A program made the position numbers and the translations under genes. From Pseudopyrenochaeta lycopersici (lineage: Eukaryota > Ascomycota > Dothideomycetes > Pleosporales > Pseudopyrenochaetaceae), in contig NHZP01000002.1 in assembly GCA_003313425.1 (NCBI GenBank), positions 1,364,001 through 1,428,000 of the forward strand: 64,000 nt of DNA. The letters are read 5' to 3'. Shown here in pieces: positions 1 to 12,463 of the stretch. Position 1 is the stretch's first letter; the number at the start of each line of letters is the position of its first letter. The notes under the pieces were generated by a model, which was not told where the DNA came from, searched no databases, and saw only the letters and a program-made list of their open reading frames with translations.

Positions 1-248
1 TGACAACCCTTCTGCAGAGCCTCTTCTCCAATTTTCGATGATCTGAGGCGAAAAGACAACTAGCATGCGAGTCAGCAAGAATAACCCTCGAGAGTATGCA
101 GACCCTAGGTGGGCAAACCCAGTAGTACAATATCTGGTAGTACAGGAAAGTAAAGGGCCATACCTATCCAGCACGCGATACTGATTGACCCGAATATCTG
201 ACTGATCGCATCAATATCCAGGCGCAAGCCTTGCGCAGGTGGAAACAT
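1..248 (-). CDS. PQ-loop repeat vacuolar/lysosomal transporter, 5' part only
   Basis: Partial gene leaving the window on the left. Exon 1 is 164-248 and begins with ATG at 248. A 104-nt intron (60-163, GTATGG...CTAG) follows, and exon 2 runs from 59 past position 1. The spliced product reads IFGSISIACWIVVFSPQ then IIENWRRGSAEGLS. This is the first PQ-loop repeat with its hallmark Pro-Gln dipeptide, as in Ypq1/Rtc2 and human PQLC2 (SLC66A1), which export cationic amino acids from the vacuole or lysosome. The frame is kept across the junction (G|TT = Val), which supports the splice. Only about 48 residues are visible, so the exact subfamily and substrate are inferred. The next gene (Swa2-like) lies upstream on the same strand. 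Confidence 0.72.
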
Positions 249-842
249 GGCCACTATGACGTATGTGCACACACTCCAGCTCTTTCTTCAGCAACGCGGA
301 TTCCCTGCTACTATCCAAAAGCCGAAAACGAGATAAATACTGTCTTTATGTGTGATGACTGAAGCAATGGGCTATGTGCACCTTTAATCTGAGAAGATGG
401 CTGCTCGCCAATGGCAATAAAGACTGCGTGGTTTAGCGATGCGCTGGTCGTTGTGGGAGGTAGGCCGAGGCCAATTGAGTAACACAATCGTGTAGTCTGA
501 CGATAAATTGGTTAAAATTGGTTAGGAATGCTTGATGAGGGATGTTTGATAACGATGATATATCTAAGATGATGGTGAACGATGACTGCACAAATGAAAA
601 GCTCCACAACCGTTTACATAATGCCGAGAATCTGGGGTGCAGGGATCAGCTCATGCCAGGAACCGAGGTTTGAGCCGCACTAACCAAAAGTGCTCACACG
701 ACATATGCATCAATCATCAGGACCTAGAATGACATTTATATGAGAGGCCAAAAGGACTAACGTCTTGCACAATTTAATGCGTTCGTGGTACAAGCCATGC
801 TCATGATGCTCGTTCAACCGTCTTTTCATTCAAGGAAGGAGG
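249..842. other. intergenic, promoter side of the PQ-loop gene
   Basis: About 0.6 kb between the Swa2-like stop codon and the PQ-loop start, both on the minus strand. It should hold the 3' UTR of the former and the promoter of the latter. I see no open frame, repeat or RNA gene here. Confidence 0.5.
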
Positions 843-3764
843 CTACAGATTGTTGTCCGTCTTGAACTTGTCCCATGCTTCATTTAACGTTGCGAAGACC
901 GCTGCACTTATCATCTTCTGCTCAGTGGTGGCTGATTGGGAGATCTGTCATGATAATCAGTATCAATTCATACCACGAAAGAAACATGAGCGTACCTTAT
1001 CCGGGTGCACCTTGGCAATGGCCTTCATGTAGATGATTTTGACCTTATTTGGCATTACCAGATCTCCCATGTTGACCTTCTTCCATCCGGCATCTTCCCA
1101 CAGCACTTTGTCTAATGATCCAAGCAGTGCCCGCAGATTGTCGGATTTTGTACCTTTCCATGCGATGAGTTTGGCGTCAACCTGATCGGTAAGGGCGAAC
1201 TTCTCGTCATCCGCTTGCTCTGCCGCAGCATTGGCGGCCTTCATCCGCTTTACAGCTTCAGAATCCTTCGCAGGTCCACCTCCAAGATCTGAGAGCGCTG
1301 ATGGCTTCGGAGCAGCGGGTTTTCGAGCAGGAGGTGGACGTGCTGGAGCGGTGGAGCTGTTGCCTCCGCCCGCGGCCTTCTCACATCGATTGCGACCTTG
1401 GATACTTATTGCACCACCAACCCCGTTCTGGACAGCTTCTTTCCAGACTCCATGCGCATCTGCCCACTTCTCCATGTTTTCAAGAGCTTCTGCTTTACGC
1501 ATGAGCGCTTTACCATAAAATTCCTTCATATCCTTGTCACCCTCAATGCCCCCCGTGGCAATCCTCTCGCCTTCTCCTCTTGACACTCCAATGATAGCCA
1601 ACGCTGCATCTGCGTCAGCAATGGCTCCTTTAGGATCGCCGACTTTTATATTCGTAACTGCACGATTGCACAATACGATTATCATGACAGGATGTGATTG
1701 TGGAAGTGGGCTTAATGCGGATGAATATGCAGCATGAGCAGCTGCATAGTCACCCCGCTTAAAGGCTTGGGAGCCTCTCTGTCGATCAGCTGCAGATGAG
1801 CTGAGGGCTGAAGAAGAAACTGGAGGTACCTGTCGCACAGGTGCTTTTGGCCTTGGTGGAGGCGGTGTAACAGCAGGGCTCCAAGCTTTCGGTGTTGTGC
1901 TTGCTTGAAGGAACGGATTATTCGACTGCGCTAGCGTTGGCTGTCGCGATGAACTTGTTGACTGTAGAGGTTCCGAAGAAAACAGATCTACATGCGGCTG
2001 GGGTGTCGTCTTTTTCCGACGCGCAGGACTAACATATGCTTGTGCGCTCTTTTCTTCTACATCCTGTCGCGTCAATCGAGTTGCAGGCCGCCTGTCTGAG
2101 CTAGAAGATTGCTGTCTTTGTGATGGTGATTGAGAGGCCATGCGATCTGGGTAACCGTTACGCCCTCCATCTTGCTCTCTTCTTTGTCGCACAGGCAAAC
2201 TTTCGAGTTGCTGGCGCATTTCACTGGGACGAGAAGGCTTTGTAGGACGTCCACCAGCTTCTAGCATCATGGCCTCGTCAGTGGCAGTCTGGTCAGCTCT
2301 TTGTGTTCTATTTGGCCGAGGAGCAGCTTCTGCTGCCTGCGCGTCTCGCATCCATTTGGGCACGTTAGGGTCACCGTCTTGCTGAAGGTCAGCCATGGCC
2401 TTCTGTACCTGCTTGCGGCCTGTCTTCCATAACGAATTGGCAGATTTAAAGAGAGTGCTGCCGATATCTGAGGCAGTCTGGGCGACATCTCTCTCCTGTG
2501 GTTGGCCTTCTTGTCTGCGTTGGCCAGACCGACTTCGTGTATCCTCGTCCCGCATCCAAGCTGGCCTAGATCCACTTGTTCGATCTTCTCTTGAAGGTTC
2601 TCTTGCACTGGGCCTACTGTTACCTCGCCTAGAACGCTCATTATACGCATCTGGGCTCCCTCGGGACGTATCTCGACTGCGTTCCTGAGTTTTCTGCTTC
2701 GCTTCTGCATGAGCTTGGTTCAATAGCCATCCTACGGCTGTTTGTACATCTAGTCCAGACTCTGTCGTCGCGAGTGCAATTGCAGATCTCTCAGCAGGAA
2801 ATCCCATGTCCACCAGCTCAGCAACAGCTTTATCGTGTGCGCTCTGAGGCCCTGGTGATGTCTGACGCTGCGTCGCCGGAACTCTTTCCTCGACGACTGG
2901 ACCAGACTCTTCCTTTCTCTTAAACTCTGATATAGGTTTCCCTAGTAAACCAAGTATATCGTCATCACCGTCATCAGTTGGTGGCAGCGGGGCTGGCGTC
3001 GTCGACTTCTGTGCCATTTGCTTGAGACCGAACGTGTCATCGTCCTCGTCCAGGAGCGCTTGGCCACTGGTAGATGGCTGTGGCAGCGGCGTATGCCCGC
3101 GTGATACATTTGTACTATATGCGGGAGTGCTACGACCGCTACCATGCGAAGGAGGAGCAGGGAAGTGGCTCGATTTGTCTACAGGAGCCGCTGAATTGAA
3201 CGCCGCGAGGAGGTCATCCTCAGCAGGCGGAGACTGCACTGGGCGCTTCGAGCTGGTGTCTAGCCCTGCAAATGGCTTATTTATAGCTCTCGACAGGCCC
3301 TGGCTTCCAGGGGCATTCGAGGGCGGGCGAGGTATACTAAAAAGCGTAGGCTCAGGCGTGCTCTTGCCGCTTCCTAACGTATCCCAGTGTTTTGAATCCG
3401 CACCCCCAAAAGTTGCATCATACTGTTTCCTCCGTTCTGTTTCCTGTCTCAACTTTTCTTCCTGTATTTGTTTTTGTCGTTCTTGTAGCGAGAGGTTGCT
3501 AGTAGGAGCTTTCGAGGTATTGAGGGACACGAGGCCGGCGAAGCTATCGTTTGCGGGCGTGGCGGGTTTCGAGGGTGCTTTGAAGGACTGGTTGCTACCA
3601 AAGCTTGTGCCAAGTCCAGATTGCTGCGCTGAGAGGGTGGACAGAGGCGTAGAACGACCGGAGAGTTGAGGCGTGGGGCTTTGGCGGAAGGGTGGAAAGG
3701 CCGCGGGGGTGGTGGTGGTCTTTTTGGCTGGCTGGGACCAGTCAAGGCCATTTAGATCATCCAT
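843..3764 (-). CDS. swa2: Auxilin-like clathrin-uncoating J-domain protein (UBA-TPR-J)
   Basis: Two exons, 996-3764 and 843-944, separated by a 51-nt intron (GTACGC...ACAG); 956 residues. The first half is disordered and rich in Ser, Pro and Gln, with short DLF/LFS-type motifs near the N-terminus that resemble clathrin or adaptor contacts. A UBA-like segment (AVAELVDMGFPAERSAIALA) lies near residue 310. TPR-like helices occupy about 660-800, and a J domain ends the protein. The J-domain HPDK motif is cut exactly at the intron: exon 1 ends ...KVHPDK and exon 2 continues ISQSATTEQK...NEAWDKFK. This order matches yeast Swa2/Aux1, which recruits Hsp70 to strip clathrin from vesicles. The open frame extends upstream to a TTG, but the first ATG is at 3764. 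Family assignment is confident; clathrin contacts are inferred. Confidence 0.88.
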
Positions 3765-6051
3765 TGTGGTGTGTTTCAATAAGGTGTCTCAAGCACTGCG
3801 TGCAGAAATTCCTATCATAATTGCAAGATTTAGTGTTGCATTGGCAGCTTCGCATGGTGTTGGCCACGCTTGCTCGTTTCAATGTTGGCGCCACAGTCAC
3901 CGCCACATCAATGGGCACGTGATTACAATCTTGTAAGCTCATCCCTTCGTAAGGTGGTGCTTTGAGGGGTATTGACGACTGGCTCCAGCAGCACTAAGGT
4001 TAATGCGATTTAGACAAGATAAAGGCCAAATTATCTCGGAATTGGCGGGAATCTTGGTGTCGCCTGAGCTTATTGAACAGGCGACATTGCTGAAAATCAT
4101 CGGTTCCTGAACAAAATGATTTACGGTAAATTACGGTCTTAATCTCACAGATGCGCAGCGCAGGGAAATTCACGAAAGATAACGAGTGATGGTTGAATGG
4201 CAAACATTCGGGCCTCAGAGGCAACAATTGGCGGAATGTCTGGAAATGGCAGGACACGAAATCTTTTCGCAATTGGCCGTATGGATGGTCGGACGTTACC
4301 GAGGACAATGAACGGCTAATGAAGAACGTTATCGGGAGGATTCCATGCATAAGCACGCTGCAGCTGCATGGATACGGGCAATGCTTCCGCTCGTGAAGCC
4401 GCGTCGCACGGCTGCAAGGGTAAACAAACATGTAAACAATGCTGAAGGCAGACGACTCTGGTGAAGAGCATGTGCACAACGAACATCCGCGGGGCGAAGG
4501 AAATATGAATCAGGGCCTAGCCAGTCCAGCTCTTGTCATCAAGTTAAGATTTGGTCAGTGAGCTGCCTCGATCCACAGCCGCGGAGGTGGAGCACGGCCT
4601 GGCGTCAGCGGACTGTCCCGACTGCTTGACACTCTAACGAGGCTTTCCCAGCCAGCCGCCTCGAAAGTACTCAGGTGTGGGCTCGGTGGTTTTACATTGT
4701 GACTCGGCCCGATGAGACATTAATCGAATGTCTCGCTGTGAACGGTGGAGTGTCCACGACATAGCATCTCGGCCCTGAGGAAACTTTGGCATCGTTGATG
4801 CCATCCCTACCGTGATTGGTATGTGTCCATGGCGATCTCTGGATGCTTCGAAACAGGATTTTCTAGATTGATGACAATATCTCGCTCGAGCTCTGGGGGA
4901 AGGACAGTCCGAATATGGCGCTGGGCAGGTAAGAGCGGGACTGCCGACCCGTGCACCCGCAACCCGCGGCCATGGATCTGTTTTATGTTGGCTCAAGTCC
5001 CGTGAGTCCCCGGACACGCGACTATGACAATTCAGGCAGAAGGATCCACGTGGAGATTTTGGACGGAAGGACACTTCCTTGGGCACTTGTCTGCAGGACA
5101 TGAAAGAGCATGAAAGTTTGTCAAAACAGCCAGTCAATGAAGACAGGGTCTACGCGAGCACCTCGTCCAGCACAGGTAGTTCTAATAGGGATACAGTTTT
5201 GCGAGATGCAAGCCGTCGCTAAGCTTGATGTGGAGAGCAGCCGAAACTAGGTATTGGGAACCTTTCGGGGCTTGCCGCAAGGAGGGTGTGTTGCGTTCCG
5301 CAAGGCTCGGTGGAAAACAAGTGTGGAGCTTGGTGTAAAAAGATGGTGACGACGTGTTGGCTGCTGGAGACGGGAAGAAGTCATGGTAGTCAAATCCTCA
5401 GGCACGACGAAGGGGACCCAAGACCCTGCAGGATGGATCCTTTGCCAGTGGGCAGGGGTGGAAGACTGCACGATGCGAAGCTGATTGATGCAGTGTGCGC
5501 TAAGCGAGAGTAACGCCCCTGACACTGCAGCGCGGTCGAGTCTGCAGCGGGGCGTGACTTGGCCGGCTCCAGAAACCTTCGAGTGTTTATTGCTGGCGCA
5601 AGTCAACCGTCTTCCCCGTCGAATGCTGACTAGTGCCTTCGTCGTGCCGTGGCCAGGGGGTCGGCAGCCCACTGCGAGATTACCATCCGAGTGGACGGCG
5701 ACGCGCCAGCGGTCGCTCGGTCGCGAGTTGCAAAACACTGGCAGTGTCTGCAAAGTCAGTTGTCGAACAAGTCGCTATCGGACGACTAAGCCCCGGAATC
5801 GCTCAGACATCTCCTTGCATACCAAGCACCGCCCTCAGTCGCTTCGCCCTCCCCTTTGTCCAGGGATTACCCGGCAAGAACGCCACAAGCCAACAGGCGC
5901 TCAGACGGCTCAGCGACCAGGGCCTCGTTCTTCTGAACTGCTGCAGATCGCCGCCTTTGAGCAACTCTCGACCGTGCCCTCCAAGTCTCCCAGCAATTCT
6001 CTCCAGAAGTGCATCTCCAGCCTGCCCCTCTTGCCCTAAGTCGCCGTCATC
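3765..6051. other. 2.3-kb intergenic region between divergent genes
   Basis: Lies between the 5' ends of the Swa2-like gene (-) and urc4 (+), so it holds two promoters. Several 60-185-codon frames occur on both strands. All lack family resemblance, and many begin at non-ATG codons. The last 100 nt before the urc4 start are rich in C and T, as is usual for fungal 5' leaders. I see no repeat or RNA gene. Confidence 0.45.
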
Positions 6052-7693
6052 ATGCGTCTCTTCGGCCGCAAAGGCTCCAAACCCGCCATTTCGCCCAACG
6101 GCAGCCAGCCAAACAGCTCAAATGGCTCCTTGAGGTCCCCTGGCCCCACTCCAAACGGCTCCAGGCCCACGAGCTTCCCAGACGTTCCTCTGCCAAAGGC
6201 GCCCGACCCAGCACTTGATCCGGCCGGCTATCTGCGAAGCATCCATGCCGTGCGCGAGCGATCCAAGCTGGTCCTCGAGAAGGCCAAGAAGAATCAGCTC
6301 AAGCACTTCACCGTGGACATGAGCAAGTTCGGCGATGTTGCGAGCTTTGTCGTGTCGATAATCAAGGTAAGGCCTCACGCGCCAGGCGCATTGCAAATGC
6401 ACCCAGCACGCCTCTGACTGCGTTCCAGCGAGACTATGCGCCCAACTACGCTACAATCCCCCCACACGGCCGATGGCAGCATTTCGACGTCGGAGGCCGA
6501 CCGCGAATCGACCAGCTCATGGCATCGTGGCCGTCCACCGTAGACAACCAAGAGCGCACACGCCGCTTGCTCGACCTTTTCCTGGTATCTGTCCTGCTCG
6601 ACGCCGGCGCTGGAACCAAATGGCAGTACAAGAGCAAGGAGTCGGGCAAAATCTACCGTCGCAGCGAGGGTCTTGCAGTCGCCAGTCTTGAGATGTTCAA
6701 AGCTGGAGTGTTCAGCAGCGACCCCCAGGAACCCTGCCAGGTCGACAGCGCAGGCCTAAGGAAACTCGATGTCTCCATTATGGCCCGCGGCCTGCAAGTG
6801 ACTGAAGCCAACCCAATCGACGGCCTCGAAGGGCGCACCAGTCTGTTGATTAGGCTTTCTGAAGCCTTACAGAACCAGGAGGTCTTCGGGCTCGAGGCGC
6901 GACCTGGAAACATGCTTGGTATGCGCTATTTCACTACACAGCCAGACTCGTAACTAACACATTCAGACTACCTGCTTTCACATCCTACAACTCAGGCCTC
7001 ATCAGTCCCTATCATTCCATTGCCCACGCTGTGGAACACGCTCATGGAAAGCTTGACCCCGATCTGGCCTGCAACTCGCACCCAAATCGATGGTGTGCCC
7101 ATGGGTGACGCATGGCCATGCTCCGTCATGCCATCACATCCCACTCACCCCTGGGAGAACATTGTTCCGTTCCACAAGCTCACGCAATGGCTTACCTACT
7201 CGCTCATGGTTCCGATGACCAAGTTGCTTCATGTTCATTTCGCTGGCGCAGAGCTCTTGACCGGACTCCCAGAGTACCGGAATGGGGGGCTGTTTATTGA
7301 TACTGGTCTTCTGACTTTGAAGCCTGAAGACCAAAAGCGAGGTCTTGCTCAGTACCAGCGCAATGCCCAAATGAAGGGACAACCGAGCATGGAGGTGGTA
7401 CCTATGTTCACAGCCGACGACGATGTGATCGTCGAGTGGCGTGCGGTCACCGTCGGCCTGCTCGATGACCTTCTCGCTGATGTCAACAGTTTGTTGGGAC
7501 TGAGTGGTGCCGACAAGTTGAATCTGGCCCAGATGCTTGAAGCCGGCAGTTGGAAGGTAAGCCGATCTCTGTACGACATGTCGCCCATCACAGCTAACAA
7601 GACTTGCAGGGAGGTCGAGAAATTGCGGAAGTGTCGCGACCCAATACCAAAGAGCCACCTATCATGATCCTCTCTGACGGAACTGTTTTTTAA
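6052..7693 (+). CDS. urc4: Urc4, uracil catabolism protein 4 (DUF1688)
   Basis: Four exons: 6052-6366, 6429-6918, 6967-7556 and 7610-7693. Introns are 62, 48 and 53 nt, all GT-AG, and frames match at each junction; 492 residues. The protein matches the DUF1688 family, which includes Urc4 of the yeast URC route for using uracil as a nitrogen source. Its biochemical role is not settled. Recognisable stretches are the N-terminal SIHAVRERSKLVLEKAKK, the RRLLDLFLVSVLLDAGAGT...W segment, and the late PFHKLTQWLTYSLMVPM, GLPEYRNGGLFIDTG and VEWRAVTVGLLD blocks. The first 45 residues are a low-complexity Ser/Pro/Asn leader. No other URC gene (urc1, urc2) is adjacent. The start is the only in-frame ATG ahead of the conserved region. 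Confidence 0.9.
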
Positions 7694-8510
7694 GATACCC
7701 TTGCCTTCCTTTTCGTTCCGCCCTGTCTTTCGCTTCATTCTGCCTTTGGCCACCGTGCAGCGGAAGCACGTTACCGATCCCGTTGGTGGCTCTTTAGTGC
7801 ATCAGCGCCGACGGGCCCTTTTTTTTCACGGCCAGGTGGATGGATAATTACGACACACGATCTTGACGGTCGATTTGGCACAGCTTCTTGTTCATATTGT
7901 CCTGGCTTTTGCTTGCTTCAGCGAATGACCTCACTTTTTGTATTCACATTGGCCCTTAAACATCTACTTCAATCCTAGCGTTGAGACCCTGGGCTATACC
8001 ATTTTTCGTCTACCTGCATCAAGGTAGCAGGGGTTTGGGATACTTTTATAAAGCATATAGCTGTGTGTTATGGCTGTGACAATCAATTGCTGGTCCTTTT
8101 CTGTCGAGCGAAGCCACTGTACTCGCCGGTTCAAAACGTTTCCAACGTGAGATGATCGCATTCACTAGATACAAACTGAAAGCTTTCATGTCTCTTGCAA
8201 GTCAAAGTCCCAAATGTGAGCTTTCGACATGCTTTTTGTTTCGCACGTGTGCTCGGGGAAGTTGTGGAGATATGCCCCGCTGCCAAGCCAACGTGGATGA
8301 TGCCGCCCGCGTCAAAGCTTCCGACAAAGCTCGAAGCTCTCTCACTTCTGTTTACGGTACGTCATCGAAGTACGGAATAACTTTGGAAGACTTCGCATTA
8401 CAGCTCTTGCTTAACGGAAACCGGCTCTACTTACACATTAAACGAAGTTTTGTGCACTTGATCAGCTAGCTCTCAATCATACCGATCAGATCCGTTCCCA
8501 GTTGGCCAAC
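7694..8510. other. intergenic, urc4 3' side and gtr1 promoter
   Basis: Tandem genes flank this 0.8-kb gap. A 105-codon frame at 8152-8469 has no family resemblance and I reject it. Nothing else is recognisable. Confidence 0.45.
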
Positions 8511-9682
8511 ATGAATTCAATCAAGCGTCAAAAGCAGCGCAAGGTGCTGCTCATGGGCAAGAGTGGGGCCGGCAAGTCCTCGATGAGGAGCATTGTCTTC
8601 AGCAACTATGTCGCCAAGGATGTCCGCAGGTTGGGTGCTACCATCGACGTTGAGCATAGTAATATCAAGTTTATGGGCAATTTGATGCTCAATCTCTGGG
8701 ACTGTGGAGGGTAAGGGTACCGTCTCCGCATTTTCACGACACTTCAAGCTGATAATCTATAGTCAGGATGGATTCGTGGAGAACTACCTCAATCAGTCAC
8801 GTACTCACGTCTTCGGCTCCGTCGCTGTGCTCATTTTCGTCTTCGACATCGAGTCTCGCGAATTCCAGGCTGACGTGATTTCCTACTCCAACATCATTCG
8901 CGCCCTTCAAGAATGCAGCCCCGGCGCCAAAGTGTTTTGTCTTATCCACAAGATGGACCTCGTGCAGGCTCGCCTACGCCAGGCCATGTTTGACGAGCGA
9001 GCCGAATACATCAGGGAGGCTAGCGAGGGCTTCAGAGACACGGTCGAGTTCTTTGCGACGAGTATTTGGGATCAGAGCTTATACAAGGCCTGGACCAAGA
9101 TCATCTACTATTTGATACCGAATGCTGGGACTATTGAGGCGCTGTTGGAGCAGCTGGCGGAAGTGATTGATGCCAGAGAGCTGATATTATATGAGCGGAC
9201 AACTTGTCTCACGGTCGCACACGTCACAAGAACAAGTGAAGAGTCGAACCCGTTCACAGACCGATTTGAGCGAATCTCAAGTATTCTCAAGACACATAAG
9301 CAGAGCATGGCGTATGTAAAAACACTTCTCTGCCTTCAGAACCATGCTAACAGTATTGATGTGTAGCAAGCACACCAACATCCCCGCCGGTAACGCGAAC
9401 TTCGCTGAGATGCAAATCAAAACTGGCCGCTTCATGTTCTTCATTACCCGCCTCACTGAGAACACCAATCTCGCTGTCTCTATCCCGCCCTCTGAACAAA
9501 TCTTCAATGCCGCCCGAGTTAACATCTTCCAAGTACGACCCAAGTTTGCCGAATTGGACATCGCAGCTAAGCCCCGCCCCCCAATCCAACAAGCATTTGC
9601 CGGTTCTGCAGATACTAGTGACAGTTTTGAGAAGACTGATAAAGGCAAGGGAAAGGAGATCTCGCACGGCTCTGGAATATAG
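8511..9682 (+). CDS. gtr1: Gtr1/RagA-type Rag GTPase
   Basis: Three exons: 8511-8710, 8763-9311 and 9367-9682, with 52- and 55-nt introns; 354 residues. The G-domain motifs are all visible: P-loop GKSGAGKSS at residues 16-24, G3 WDCGGQD at 63-69, and the RagA/Gtr1-type G4 HKMD at 129-132. The WDCGGQD motif is split by intron 1. The C-terminal part has the roadblock-like region of Rag proteins ([20 protein letters not shown]), then a basic/Ser tail. Gtr1 pairs with Gtr2 on the vacuole as part of the EGO complex and signals amino-acid sufficiency to TORC1. The first in-frame ATG is 8511; the open frame upstream has only a TTG. Family assignment is secure. Confidence 0.95.
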
Positions 9683-12463
9683 GGATCTCCATGGCTGTTT
9701 GGAGCTGCTTCACCAGAACAAGTCCGACGTCTAAGTCATTATGTCATGCCAAATGGAGAAGACGATTCGGCAACCAAAAATAAGTCGCCACCTGCAGGAA
9801 AGCCAAGAGAATAGGAAGGATTCAAGGAAAAATATCTTGTAACGCCGATATTGTCACTATTTAGGCTGCCTATCTGGACTCTGGACAAGGAAATCTCCCC
9901 CACCATCTCTCATACTACAGAGGCGCCTACTCTTGATGGAACCGAAGATTTGGCTTTATATTCGCCTTCCGATGATCAGGTATCGGCCCACATGCTCAAC
10001 CAGTCAATCAATGAAGTCGAAGTTGGCGAAGGATCCGGATACACGAGTAGAGACGAGCGTATTAGTACCGAAGCCTTCTAGGAACGCTAGAAAATGTTCT
10101 GAGGCAATGGGGGGGGATAGAACTTGACTTAATTAAGCAACTGAGTACCTGCTGAAAGGAACGGTGGAGGACACATCGGTTGATTATTACGGAGAACATG
10201 GGTATCAATCGGCTATGGGAAAGCTGAAAGCATAGCATGCAGATATTGCCAAAGTCGATCCTCTGCGAGAGACGAGCCTTACTCTTTTTATGTTGGCGGT
10301 CTTAGCGTCCATCGGTCCCGCTCTTCGCACCCCAAATAATAACCAACGTTCCCTGCTTTAGTTTGTCACAATTGTTCGAAATTCTGTTCATTCTTCTATA
10401 TTCAAGAACCAATTCTACTAAGAGCGATGCGATCCCTAGGAAAGCATTGATTCTGTTCATTAGCTAGCTTGCAGTACGATATGCAGCTACTTGTTCATGA
10501 TTGCTCCGGCCCCGGCAAGTTGTCTGCGTTGTAGTACAGCCACTTCCTGCTTTGTAACTGCCGTACCTAAATACATACATGGCGCTTTTCTATTGTTGTT
10601 CAACAAGAGCGAAGGAAGCCCGGAAGCATGTGTAGCTGGAATTGTGGGGCATGCACCTAACTCTTCATCAGCATACTTTGCACTATTGAAAGCTTTGGAC
10701 ACCACAATGCAGGCAAGTGGAGAGCTCAGCCTCGGCTAGTGGGGTCTTGACAGCCGCTCTCGAAAAGCTCAGTCTCCCGAAGTCGCTGTATCGCATGATA
10801 CCGCACGTGAAAAATGCAGTGCAACACTTGACGCGCGGTCACAGGGCCGGCTTGTCGCTCCGTTCGGGGGTTGACACATGACAGAAAGGTCTGTGCATTT
10901 ATGGCTTGAAGGATTCAGTGTCTCCTGCAAGTTGTGAATGTGACTTATACGATAGTCCGGACTTGTTCGGGCGCAATGTACATACAGGCATCATGGAGCA
11001 AGCGTGGGCCACCTTCTGGGAGTACCCGGAATCCTATCGCACATCGGCATCCCGAATCTTGAGCTCTCGGCATTCAATATTTGGAGCTACGGCTGCTACT
11101 GCGGTACATGGACTTAGCGTACGGAAGGAAAATTCATCCGCTTCAGCCCTTCTTTGCTTTTACCGGTAGTGTGTTATGCGATGCCACCGGAACACGCTCC
11201 TGTCGCTGTGATCGACGGTCGGAACACACTCCTGTAGTGCCGTGATCGACAGTCCATACATGCGGCTTCAGCCATGAGGCTTGGTATGATCGGCAGGTGC
11301 TGCTAGCCCCGGGACTCGCGATAATTGCCTTCTCCATCCAAGGCTATCGGCTGCTGCTTTTGCGGCTCTTGATGTGGCACTTGGACATGAGGCAACTAGG
11401 GAAAAAGCACAGGGCATTTGGGTGGCTTTTAGGTATGGAGAGCAGTTGGGGTTTGTACGCATGAATTGTTAGCAGGTGGAGGGTGCAGTGACCAGGACAA
11501 GCGTTCGGTACGGGACAAAAGCCGTGGCTTCTTCGCTGGTACCCGCATCGCGTGGGCTGACAGCATATCAGTACTGTTTGATTCGGTCTCCAAAAGTGAC
11601 AACCGAGGTCTCCCCTAACAATATAAGCATGAGCGTAGGTACTTACTCTTGCCTGTGAAATAGTGCGACACAGAGCAACGTGGCCTGCAAGGTTGCATAG
11701 CATTGATACTTTGCCCACTGTTTGTCTGATCGTCAGCAATTTTCAAACCTGTGTCCGCTGATACGGAAAAGACCATATCAGATCGCATAATCTTTTCTAG
11801 TTTGGGAGTCTTTGGAGTGTGTGCATGAATATCTAGCTATTTTATGGGTTGACCATGACAGTCCGTTTTTGGTCATCCCCGCGAGCATTTTGCCACAACC
11901 AGCCCAAGCCTGGAACTCCTTTGATATAGTACAAATACTGTCGCAGCGAAAAACACTCCCCAAATCGATAATGATCCGAGATTTGCTTGCCATTACCCAC
12001 AAGGTTCCTCCCAGTGCTCCCCATGAACTCCTGCTGTCAAAATAGTCAAGTTGATACAAATACAAGATGCTTTTGGTACACATTACCATCCATTAAAAAC
12101 TCTCCCTGCATTAAGTGGATTTTTCGCATCGATCGTCAAGGCAAAGCGATTATTAGGGCGGTTCCGCCTCAGGCGCGTGTGATATTACTGTATTCTTGAA
12201 GCACCTGCTCCGAGTCCAGGCAGGGCAGTCAATGGGACCCGGGTTCTTCCCGCGAATATCAGTAGACAGAACAGTTGAAGTTTCTGCTACGTACGGTGAT
12301 CACACCACGGCCTTCTTGGCAGTGCAGTGATCCGTACCAATGCTGCAATCCGAGCCACATTGCAGAACGGCTGATATTTGAAGGCAGCCACGTTTATTGT
12401 AATTGTGCGATCTTTAAGTGTATGAATGCGTGGTTTTATTGGCCAGCAGCATATTTGTGGGGA
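9683..12463. other. 2.8-kb region without a confident gene
   Basis: No gene can be supported. 9683-10081 stays in the gtr1 exon-3 frame with only two stops, and 11294-11466 contains a coding-like stretch; both are discussed as findings. Other frames (10491-10739, 10906-11169, 11344-11739, 11778-12089) are short, overlap on opposite strands and match nothing I know. The right end holds the 3' flank of the Zn-cluster gene. Confidence 0.4.

Noticed and set aside
3022..3669. 215-codon plus-strand frame
   Set aside because: Antisense to the disordered Ser/Pro-rich part of the Swa2-like gene; low-complexity coding often leaves open shadows on the other strand, and it shows no domain.
4634..5137. 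167-codon minus-strand frame
   Set aside because: Composition rich in Cys, Arg and Pro without hydrophobic patterning; no family resemblance, no neighbours in frame.
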